A stretch of DNA of 64,000 bases from Tetmemena sp. SeJ-2015 (taxonomy: Eukaryota; Ciliophora; Spirotrichea; Sporadotrichida; Oxytrichidae): the NCBI GenBank assembly GCA_027382625.1, contig JAJKFJ010021202.1:1-64000 (forward strand), given 5' to 3'. A program made the position numbers and the translations under genes. Shown here one piece after another: positions 36,143 to 46,188 of this stretch (its first letter is position 1; the number at the start of each line of letters is the position of its first letter). The notes under the pieces are model-generated. The model was not told the origin of the DNA. It saw nothing but the letters and a program-made list of their open reading frames with translations, and searched no databases.

Positions 36143-37156
36143 CTCTAGAATTTAAAAAAGAAATTTTTAACTGATTAATTTAAAATTCATTCACTTACTA
36201 TTTTAAAATATGAATCTTATCTGCATAATATAAAATGTTTAATCCTTCAAAAGGAGTACTTGATAACTAATTCCATGGCAATTGATTAAAAGGTTGCTGG
36301 AAAATGGAAGAAAGGAATTTCGACTTGTCAATTAAGGGGATTAAAAGTGTCCAGACAGAAATTTGTTTATCATCAAATTTACCAAAATATACAAGATAAA
36401 TGAACTAAGCCTTTATTAGCTTAAGGAGCTACAGCTCTATTCACATCCATCTCAAAGCATGATATATTTGGAGCTCATAAAACCTACGAAAAACATATCT
36501 ATAATATAGTTACCTAAATCTATTAAAATATTCTTCATTCTTAGGTTAATCTAAAGATGAAATTATATATTAGGGATTTACCAAAAATATTAAAGCCTAA
36601 CCCTTTTCTTTATCCTTAAACTCAGTTTTCATCCAAACTATTCCTGAAATAATCCAGAAAGCAAAGTCTAGATTTCTAAGGGGCTTAAATATTTTTGATG
36701 AAAGATTTTGTTTTAGGAACTAACTGAAAAAGGGAAATTTAACCTTAAAAAATCCTTACTTTATTTAATTGAAATTGATTTTTTTCCAAGGTATTCCGAA
36801 ATAATCCGAAAGGATTGGTCTTTTCAAGGCGGGGGCTTCAAAATTTTAAGATTGAGTGCGGAAATTTTTTCTGCAGAAACTAACTAGAAAACAGGAATTT
36901 AACTTACAAGAATATTGCTTCTTCAATTGCATTCGATTTCTTCGGAGGCAAGGTATTCGAGAATAGTGAAGGATTGGTGGTATTAGCAAGGCTGAATTAA
37001 TCATTGGGAAAATTTTAAAAGTTTTATGGGGTTTTTTCCAAGATTTCTTTTTGAAAAAAGAATTTTTATGTAGATGAACCCTTTAAAAACCCCATTTTTT
37101 TGGTACCCCACCCAAAAAAATTATCTTTTTTTCTCAAAAATCTTTTAAATTTTAAA
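36143..37156. other. Non-coding stretch with decayed tandem repeats
   Basis: AT-rich with long A and T runs. Contains one 50-codon open stretch (MEERNFDLSIKGIKSVQTEI, 36304-36450) of unknown meaning and a block of diverged tandem repeats. Lies where the 5' MDSs of TAF2 would be expected, but no TAF2 N-terminal sequence is recognisable. Confidence 0.5.
36640..36990 (+). repeat. Diverged tandem repeat, unit about 150-165 bp
   Basis: At least two units and the start of a third share TATTCCGAAATAATCC-type starts, a GAA(A)CTAACT box and a GGAATTTAAC box in the same order. Units differ by many substitutions and indels. Confidence 0.55.
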
Positions 37157-40100
37157 AATAAAAATCTTCAAACAAGTTTGTGGATTCAAGCTTAAGCAGT
37201 TCTATGAGAACTGGATCTATGCAACTTCTTGTCCAAAGCTCACAGCATCATTCAATTATAACAAGAAGAACAACTCACTAGACCTGAGCATTTCATAATC
37301 TTCAGCTGTGAAGAAGTATTTCACTTATAAGAGTTTCACGAAGAACCTAATTGACTTGGAAAAGATATTCTCGATCCCATCTTTCAGTTTCAAGGACATT
37401 AAATCTCAATGGCGAGCAAAATCAGACTATAGATTCTTTCTTTGTGGAGCTTAACAGATCAGCAATTAGATATTTCACTGGTGAAGTGAATGTAATGATT
37501 TACTTGACAGATGGCGCTGAGATCTAAACTCAGCAATAAAAGATGAGCTTGAAATACGGCAAGAGTCAAGTGAGTGTAAACATCCCTCTTCAATGTAAAG
37601 TAAAGAAGACCATTCAAAACAAAAAGAAGGAGTATGAAAATATGCTGATGTTTGATCAAGAAATGCATGAGCACGATGATGAGAGAGATGATCATGGGCA
37701 TGGTGCATCAGGACATGGTGATAATCATCACATTATCGACAATATGCAGTGGAAATTTGGACTCAACGATTTCGAACTTGAAGAGTATCCCTACGGCACT
37801 AAGAACTTATTTGACGTTAAGAACTTAGAATCACCAGTACTATGGATTAGAGTTGATCCCGATATGGAGTTCATAAGGAAAGTTAAGGTGGTCTAGGATT
37901 AGAACAACTGGCTGTTTTAATTACTTTAAGAGAAAGATATCATCGGATAGATAGAGGCGATTAATGCTCTATAGAAGCTAAACTCTGAGTTAGTGTATGA
38001 GATCTTGAAATCAGTGAGCACAAATGAAAGCTACTTCTTTAAGGTTAGAAAGTACGCAATCAGAAACCTTCAGTAGATGTAGACTTCTCAATTCAATAAG
38101 TACCTCTCTCATGAAAAATTCCTTATCAAGATATTCAATCAAAGAAATTTCGACAAGTCCATTGGCTTCTACAAGTCTAATGATTTCACAAAAGTGCTTG
38201 AGTATTACGTAGATAAAGCTCTTCTCAAGGTGTTGTCTAAATGTAAGGAGAGTGGATTTGAGCTCAAAGAAGAGATCAAGGAATATTTAGCCAGTCAACA
38301 GAAGCAAAGTCAAAATCTCAATAACTAGCCTGCTCCTGCTACAAATGAACCTAATGCTTCATCAGGCTCGATCTCTATTATATTTCAATTGAGACAAAAT
38401 GTCAAAGTTTAATTAAAAAGATATTTAGCATAAAAATAGCTATTTCAAATAGTTTCCATGATCTTCAGGTTTGTTTTTATTAAATTAGTTCACATCTTAT
38501 ACTCTATTTTTTACTAAGTACATTTTTGGGGCAAGCTTCGAAATTTAGATTTGAATTTAATTGATGTTATAATGTTTAAACAAATGAGGTACAGCTAAAG
38601 AAGTAAAACAAAAATTAGAAGTACCTGGAGAAGTATCTAGCTATTTCCTCAGAGCAGATAGCTACTCTGCTCATGAGATTGCTGAAAGAGAACGACAACT
38701 CTGAAAATCCCTTCGATGATAGTTACTATTTGAAGTTAATTCTCAAGTCCTTGGGCAACTTAGATTGCTTTAAGCTGCTTCCCGAGATAGCTACAGAGAT
38801 CTACAGATAATTTAAGCTGGACTATATTGGCAAATTTTCTCCTCAGTTCTCAATCACTAAAGGGTCGATCGCTGGCTACTTCAAACTCAGGAAGCAGATT
38901 TACTTGTTCAGGAAAGAGAAAGTTAAGAATATAAATGCTCAGCTTGAAAACATAGACTGGTTCGATGATCAAATAGACTTTGCTGAGAGATAGAGTCTAG
39001 AATAGATGGAGAGTGATATAGAGACGATGATGCAAAATGAGCTGTGGCCATATGAAGCTAGAGCCTTCGTTGAGTACTAAAATGTCAAGCATGATTTCCT
39101 ATATAGAGGCAATCATTTCCTGGTAAGATAAATGTGTTACTAAACTCTTATAGAAAGCTTTGTACATTCAACTCAAGAAATGCGAGAGCTACATCTAAAT
39201 GAATCAGTTCCAAAATGCAGTTATTGCTGTTCACATCTATTTTTGTGATCATTAAATTGATATATCATGAATAAAATAAGTAATAGCTTAGTAAAGCAGA
39301 TGGCTTTATTTTTGGAGAAGTATCAGGAGAGACTAGAATTCTTATTTAAATTTGTATTCAGAGAGTGCTATTTGAAGAATGAAAAAGTGGAGGGAGTGTT
39401 TAAGTTCATGTGGAAAATGCTGTTGCTTCCTTTCAACTACTTGAATTGCGAATTCACCTACTGGATTAAGAGAGTCTACTATTGAAAAAATATGTACTCT
39501 AATTTGAAATTAGTATGTTAGTTTTAGTTAGTACTTCATCTATGGAATAGAACCTCCTCCATTCTAGAAAGAGTTGCTCTCAAAGCAGGGACCAAGTGAT
39601 AGCAGCATCAAAATTCAAGAGGTAGAATATGAGGAAGCCTGGTCTAAAGTAGAGGACTAGTTGCAAGATTAGAACCCAGTCATTCAACAATAAAGGGACG
39701 AGAAGAACAAGCACCTCAAGTAAATGCTTGCGAATAAAGAAGCACAGTTGAACAACCAATCTTCTTTCCCAATTATCATTCCAAACTCAAAGCAGCCTCA
39801 CTCAAGCGGAGTCACTCTCAGTTTCTAAGCCGCATACCCGCCTCCACCTGTACCAGGAGCTGGATACACCAACAACAGAGACTCCAAAATTCTCATTCCT
39901 CAAAACAACTCAGGATCAATAAAAATTGATAGCTATATCCATTTAAAGATAATTATGAGGATTCTAAGAGGAATTATAGCCCCTTACTTCCGAGAACAAG
40001 CTCAAAATAGTGCTCAATTCAATTTAAGCAGAAAGTTTTCATACAATAAATAAAGTTAAAAAAACGAGTTAAATAAATTAATGCTATGATTATATATAAA

Positions 40101-40933
40101 CTGAAAGCTTTAATCTCGATTTATAATTTATTTCGTAATATTGTGAATTAATTTGATCATATTTCAATTTAAGTTAGAGCTAACTGTGGAATTAGTTTAT
40201 TCCATAATAGCCTGTTGAGAAAAGCATAAAGATAAGTCTTGGTGGATCAGCAGTGGACCCATTCAAGCAGACTGCACCTACAAGCATATAATTTCAGCTT
40301 TTTTAAAGTATCTAGATTCCAAACTTCAATCAGCAAATGAGTTAGTAAATTTAGTAATAGCAAGATGAATAAGAGCAGAAGATCTAGCTTATGCAATCCA
40401 TTCAAAACTAGATACTTCCAAGTAATAGTAACTACTCGGCAAATGAGGACTAACAAAATTAAGACGATGATTAGGAATCTATCTATGATGAATTTGCGGA
40501 GATCAAGTTCCTTGACACTCCTTGGTGTTTATTATTTTTGGATGCAGGCTGCTTGGGACATACTGGGAGTACTTTGGTATCACGAGGAAGCGGGAGATTT
40601 CTTGAGGCCTGTCTCTGAGGAAGACCTAGGAGATTTTTTCGAGGATTATCAGAGACAAATCCCAATCCCTATGGATTTAGGCACAGTCAAACTCAAGATG
40701 ATCGAAAGAATCTACAGCAACTATCGTTTTTGAATTTAACTTCCAAGAGTTCAAGAAGGATGTGTTCCTCGTATTCAAGAACTGCCAAAAGTTTAACCAT
40801 GAAGAGAGTGAGATTCATCAAATAGCTATTGGTTTATTTTTTAGCAACCAGACTCGAAAACCTGTTCAAACAGAAACTCAGAGGGGCGAGATAGTTTGAT
40901 ATAGCTCCTTCGTCATACCTCAGAGTTAATTGA
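37157..40933 (+). CDS. TAF2: TFIID subunit TAF2, 3' portion, with C-terminal bromodomain
   Basis: TAF2 binds core promoters within TFIID. The part present matches the family from the middle on: NWIYATSCPKLTASFNYNKK, SAIRYFTGEVNVMIYLTDG, VSVNIPLQCKVKK, ESPVLWIRVDPDMEFIRKV, then HEAT-like repeats (YFFKVRKYAIRNLQQM; 38583-39480). After Pro/Gln-rich linkers comes a bromodomain (ILGVLWYHEEAGDFLRPV, IPIPMDLGTVKLKM, FKKDVFLVFKNCQKFNHEES), ending SSYLRVN at TGA 40931-40933. A 31-nt intron lies at 39123-39153, and AT-rich breaks at about 38400-38583 and 39940-40180 are probable IESs. T-runs 40727-40731 and 40837-40842 need one base fewer. The N-terminal aminopeptidase-like half is missing upstream. 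Confidence 0.75.
39123..39153 (+). other. Intron, 31 nt
   Basis: GTAAGA...TTATAG. Splicing joins YRGNHFL to KALYIQLKKCESY in frame. Confidence 0.65.
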
Positions 40934-41308
40934 AAAATCATCACAAGGATATAATTAATTAGATATTGATTCAAGTTTTAACATATTCTCTTTTTTGGCG
41001 GGTTAATTTAGAGGATTAGGTGAGCATTGGGTCACTAAATTACTAAGTGAAAGTTGCTTCAATAAGATTACACTTATATATTAATATACTCCTAAAATTA
41101 ATTGCATTCAGATTAAATAATCCAAAATCTAGATTATATTAAATTGAATTTGCTTTTAATTTGAGGTAAATTCTGCAAAACTAGATTGATAAAGTAATGA
41201 AAAGTTATTATATAATTTTGCGTAACCAATTCGAAGAATTAATGTTTGTTCTTTTATTTGAAATTAGCAAATTAATATTCTCATCATTAAAATGAGACTT
41301 TAACAATA
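40934..41308. promoter_or_regulatory. Upstream region of the Trp-tRNA synthetase gene
   Basis: 375 bp, AT-rich, no open frame. Should hold the TAF2 3' end and the synthetase promoter. No specific element identified. Confidence 0.4.
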
Positions 41309-42788
41309 ATGGAATCCACTGGAGAATCTCAAGAGAAAGTAGTAGCACAAGAGCAGGTGACTGATGCATCTAATGCACAGGCTGCAACTCAAGAAGAGTT
41401 GAAGGACGAGGATCTAGTAACAGCTTTCAAAATCGAAGCAGCTACAAACAAAGGTATTGACTATGAAAAGCTGCTCGTCAAGTTCGGTTGCGCAGCAATG
41501 AATGAAGACCTCAAGTCAAAGATAGAGCGCCTCACTGGCACAAAGCCCCACCGCTTCATTAGAAGAGACATCTTCTACAGTCACAGAGACCTTGACATTA
41601 TTCTCGATAGATACGACCAGGGCAAGCTGTTCTATCTTTACACTGGAAGAGGTCCCTCCGCCGAGGCACTTCACATGGGTCACGCCATTCCATTCATCAT
41701 GAACAAGTATCTCCAAGATGCATTTGATGTCCCCCTAGTCATTCAAATCACTGATGACGAAAAGTACATCAATCCATATTAATGTTTTAAGTACCTTTAC
41801 AGACCTGAACTAGAGTTAGAGCAAGTGCAAAAGATGGCCATCAGCAACATTAAGGACATCATCGCTTTCGGATTTGACCCTGAAAAGACTTTCATCTTCA
41901 GAGATATTGACTATATTGGTCACCTGTATCCTAACACTCTTAGAGTTCAAAAGGCTGTGACTCTCAGTCAAATGAAGGGCATCTTCGGTTTTGTAGATTC
42001 TGACAACGTTGGTAAGTACGCATACCCTCCTATTCAGTGCGTGCCATCATTCTGCAACACATTCCCCCATATCATTTATTTATCTTTGGTAAGCGCAAGG
42101 ATATTCCTTCTTTGATCCCATGCGCCATCGACTAGGACCCCTACTTCAGAATGACCAGAGAAGTGGCAGCAAAGCTAAAGTACCAGAAGACTGCCTGCTT
42201 CTACTCTATCTTTTTCCCAGCTCTCTAGGGCCTAAAGACCAAAATGGCTTCTAGTGTGGGAACTAGCTCTATCCTACTGACTGACTCTGCAGCTGATGTG
42301 AGGAAGAAGATCAACAAGTATGCTTACTCTGGCGGTGGAGAGACAGTAGAAGAGCACAGGAAGAATAAGTCAATTTAATTTTACTTTAGAATGGTGCTAA
42401 CTTGGAAATCGATGTGCCCTATCAGTGGTTGAAGTTCTTCTTGGAGGATGATGACAAGTTAGAGGAAATTAGAGAGAAATACGGTAAAGGAGAGATGCTG
42501 ACTGGTGAGGTGAAAGAAGTGCTGATCCAATGCGTTACCTAGTTCTTGAAGGAGTTCCAAGAGAGAAGAAAGAAGGTCACAGATGAGGATGTTCAGAAAT
42601 TCATGGAGATCAGAAAGATCAACCCTGTTCCTAAAAAGTTCGAAGAGGCCAGGAAAGCCAAGGAAGAGGCTGAGAGAATCGCAAAGGAAGAAGCTGAAAA
42701 AGCTGCAAAGGAGCAAGCTGAATAATAGCAATTAAACCCCATTAAATATCAAATTATAATATAGATAAGGTATTATTTAAATTATTGA
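41309..42788 (+). CDS. WARS: Cytosolic tryptophanyl-tRNA synthetase
   Basis: Charges tRNA-Trp; class Ic synthetase of the eukaryotic/archaeal type. Starts MESTGESQEKVVAQEQ after CAATAATGG. Signature residues: YTGRGPSAEALHMGHAIPF (HIGH motif as HMGH), VIQITDDEKY, GFVDSDNVGKYAYPP, KMASS (KMSKS equivalent) and the C-terminal SGGGETVEEHRKNGANLEID. Two tiny IESs (42074-42084 and 42367-42392) must be removed to keep the frame. Ends with a Lys/Glu/Ala-rich tail and Gln codons to TGA 42786-42788. Codon use is GC-richer than the surroundings, as expected for a highly expressed gene. Full domain set present. Confidence 0.95.
42074..42084 (+). other. IES, 11 bp, pointer TATC
   Basis: TATC at 42070-42073 and 42081-42084. 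Removing 11 bp turns HIIYLSLVSARI into HIFGKRKDIPSLIPC, the conserved synthetase sequence. Confidence 0.9.
42367..42392 (+). other. IES, 26 bp, pointer AGAAT
   Basis: AGAAT at 42362-42366 and 42388-42392. Removal joins VEEHRKN to GANLEIDVPYQW, the conserved sequence. No GT-AG ends fit the frame, so it is not an intron. Confidence 0.92.
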
Positions 42789-42958
42789 GAATATATAAAT
42801 TCTCCTTTTTGAAGAATTAGTTTAAAGACAGTTGGTTTTTGAGTATGGGTTTTGAATGAGTTAATTATATTTTTCTATCTTTATAAGATTTGTAAAAACT
42901 AGATCTCTTCAAGGATAAGTAAAACATTTATAATATAAGTTTATTAAAATTGTTCTAA

Positions 42959-45900
42959 TCATTCATATAGATTTTTCCTAGAGCCCTATTCTTTTCTATA
43001 TGGATTCTGAAGTACTCTATCAGCAATAAACTACTTATCTCTAATGTTAGGATCCATTCTTTGAGGGATATAGTTTGCCATCCTCTAATGCTAGAATAAT
43101 ATAATTCACTAGAAGTCTCTATTGAATTCATGGGTGACTCTGTCCAGTTCATTACTCTGATAACCTGTATCATTCTTGTTCAGACTAAATTCAATGACCC
43201 TTGAATTAGTATCCCTACTCAGGATGCCTATGTTGCTCTGATCATTGACCAGAATGTTTGGACTAGGGAAATCACTAAACACTTTATTGCCTTGATAATA
43301 CCCGTGTCTATCATCTGAGCGATCTTTTTCCGCACTCTCAAACGATTTGCCTTCCTAGTATAGTGCTTAGTAGTGAGATAGTGATTTAGAGGAGCACTAG
43401 GGCATCACTTTTTAAACTGAGTCAGAGTAGTTAGCATCTCTCAAGTTCGCATGCTTCCTATCTTAGTCGTTGTAAGAGACTTATGCTTCTCTCTTTTACT
43501 ATTGTTGTTACTGTTGGTAAGTATTCTTTTGTACTCCATACTCATATGGCTGGTTGTAGTGATGGTCTAAAGTATTCTGAGCAAAGATGTTTTCCTTTTG
43601 ATCATAGACCTGAGAACTAAAGTCTCTATCTGAAACTGAGGGATATTTTTGCAGCTGCTTGTAAGTTTCTTCTTCATTCTTGTATAGTTTTTGAGGTTGT
43701 ATACTTTCATTATGGAAAGAAGTCTACTTCTAAGAGTGATCTTACCTTCGCTGTTATGAATTAACGTCAAATGAGACTTTATTTTGGCTCTTTTCTTTCA
43801 CTGGAAGCTGAGTTTACCTTGAATTATACGCTCTAGTCTCTGGCTTCAAATTTAATAAAAAAGCTGTTGCTTATCAAAAATCAAAGATAAAATTCAATAT
43901 AGGATTATCCGAATCAACAACCATCTTTTATTTTTCATTAAATCAAGAGTATTTTGATGACTTTTAATTAAATTTGATATAGGTAGGCTTTGAGGTATTT
44001 TTAGATTGCATATCAACTTCTTTTGTTTGTTTGTGCTGTTTTTAAAAGTAGCCATTTGAGTAGAGGGAGTAGAAGAGTCTTGAGTATTTATCTGTGTGCT
44101 CTTCTTATATGTCAACTAAAGCCTCCACCTATGTAATCTTGTTGCTACAATAAAAATATACTTAGATGATATTTAAATATGCTTAAGTTAACGGAGAATC
44201 TATAAAGCAATGTAGATAAGCTTTTGAGTTCACTCATTTAGTCAATGGATAGCTTCTAATCTGCTTCAGCAATAACTATTGTTGAGTTGCCCCCTTCTTC
44301 TTAATCGTGCTAAATATCAACCTGCACGTCTTTATTCTTATTACAATAATTTAAAAGTGTACTATAAATACAAATTATTACTCTGAAGGTTTTACAGGAA
44401 ATACTGAATCATCTTGTTTTCCTTCTTTTGAACCAACTTAATTAACCTTGCCTGTACTTTTAGAAGATTGTCTCTTATTCAAATCAAATACAAAATATTT
44501 GTGGGAGGTACTCCTAGTTTTACTTGGATATGGCATTAAAGTATCCATAACACACTCAATATGAATATGGCAAGTTCAATGTAGTCAAGTGACATTTAAA
44601 GAAACTTAAATAGCTCACTGCTTGGCTAGTACTAGACAGTGGTAGAGCTAGCTAAGTCAATACACGTTTGGAAGATATTGGCTCCAGAGATTGCGTCCTC
44701 GTAAGCATAGATTATAGCCTCCTCTATCAACTAAGAGAGCAGCTCCACTGATTGCTGTTCAAGCTATTCCGCAAATACAGCTTGATCATCACTCATTAGA
44801 ACGAATAACTTTAGCAAGTTATATTGAAACTGGCCTGAGCGAGAGGAAATTTATTCAAATCCATATTCTGCATTGCAGTACTTCTTCAACACGTTCATTA
44901 ACTTTTGTCCGAAGTTGTGTTTCCTTCTCAGTTAACTTATCGTCTCTTACAAAATAAAAAATACTCTTTAGACTTGTTAGACAGCTGCGAGAGAATGGCA
45001 GACACTCTGTTGATGTCATTGGACTCTGTGAGTTGGAATAAACACATTCTTGTGGAGAAGGGTTTCTCGGCTCCTTGACCAGTTTTAACATCTCCAGTAT
45101 CATTCAGTAGCTGCTCTGATTGAAGTGTCATATTTCCTTCTGTTTTCAAAGTGTTATCTAAATCTCCAATCAACTCATTCTCCTTTCTTTAACTCGCTTG
45201 TTATACTTTATCCAGTATCTCTTGAGCTTACTGTATATAAATAAATTTGAACACATAATGAATCCTAATTTTTAGACTATCTACATATTATTAATTTTAC
45301 TGTAAAAAATTATGAGTTCGATCATATCCATGGTATATTTAATCTATTAAATTGAGCTAAGATTTTGTTGGAGGTGAGAGCAGTGAAGTCATTTTTATTG
45401 ATTATCCTTAGAAGAATATCTTGTGTGGCTATATTTTTGACCTGAAACCAGTTATTGACCTATGAGTTGATTATTTCAAGACAAGAGTTGATGGATCTCT
45501 AGTCACTTGTTTTCTCTGCAAAGGAGAGGGTATGCCACGCATCCTCAAACTCGTCAGCTGTAAGGTATCTATCTTCCTCTTTTATCGACATCAGACATGA
45601 TAGCTGGCGCCTGAGCTCTTCAGATTGCTGCAAAGGGATGTTCAAATAAATCGTGAATTTATATTCAATATCATTTTAATATGATGGATGAAATTTGGGC
45701 GACAAGAGTCTAAATTCTCTTAGCTGATAAACACCTTAGAAGGAAAATTCTCTTTCAAAATGTTAAGCACTTCCCAAGCAATGGCAGCAAACTTTTTGTC
45801 TTCTGGTGAAAGACTGTAGCCAGTGTGCAGTCTGAAAAAGCAAGAGTGCAGATAATTTGAATTCAAAGGAAGGCAAACTTGATCCGAAGAACTGCCACTT

Positions 45901-46109
45901 GCCGCTTGAAAGACTAAGAATCTGTTATTCTGAACCCTATTTCAAAAGTTACTCCTTAAATAACTGGCTTACTATATGTGCAGATCTTGCTAGTGTGTTG
46001 TCAAATACTATAGCACTTCATTAAGTACAGAGTCATATCGCTTTTGATTTAGGATTGGGAATATCAGTGTCAACCCAATATAGATGGATGCATAGCTATT
46101 GGAGCTCAT
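42959..46109 (-). CDS. Hypothetical helical protein, IES-interrupted
   Basis: Starts MSSNSYASIYIGLTLIFPIL (46107-46109 complement). Segments: SPEDKKFAAIAWEVLNILKE, LTADEFEDAWHTLSFAEK, INSCLEIINSQVNNWFQVKN, KKYCNAEYGFEQISSRSG, DDQAVFAEQLEQQSVELLSQ, EDAISGANIFQTCIDLAS; then a long Ser/Gln/Asn-rich C-terminal region (YNQPYEYGVQKNTYQQQQQ ... HQRMANYIPQRMDPNIRDK) to TGA 42959-42961. AT-rich gaps (about 45185-45350, 44100-44450) are probable IESs; an 18-bp IES at 43097-43114 is exact. Run A6 at 44956-44961 needs one base fewer. The helical N-terminal half suggests a scaffold or trafficking protein; family not recognised. Confidence 0.55.
43097..43114 (-). other. IES, 18 bp, pointer CTAGAA
   Basis: CTAGAA (+ strand) at 43091-43096 and 43109-43114. 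Removal deletes an in-frame TGA and joins EFNRDFQ to HQRMANYIPQRMD. Confidence 0.85.
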
Positions 46110-46188
46110 TTCCACAAACTTTCAACTATTTTAATTTAAATTTGCTCTCTATCGTTAAATTTGAATTATGAAATGATGTATTTTTAAA
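46110..46188. promoter_or_regulatory. Short divergent promoter region
   Basis: Only 79 bp separate two divergent start codons, so both promoters must be very compact or lie partly in coding DNA. Confidence 0.4.

Noticed and set aside
37459..37708. Two overlapping minus-strand ORFs rich in His and Leu
   Set aside because: Antisense of the His/Asp-rich segment of TAF2, whose sense frame matches the family.
42361..42392. Possible 21-nt intron (GT...AG) in the Trp-tRNA synthetase gene
   Set aside because: Removing GT-AG leaves the wrong frame; removing the AGAAT-bounded 26 bp gives the conserved protein.
42955..43173. 72-codon minus-strand ORF MIQVIRVMNWTESPM...
   Set aside because: Out-of-frame shadow; the true frame continues across an 18-bp IES.
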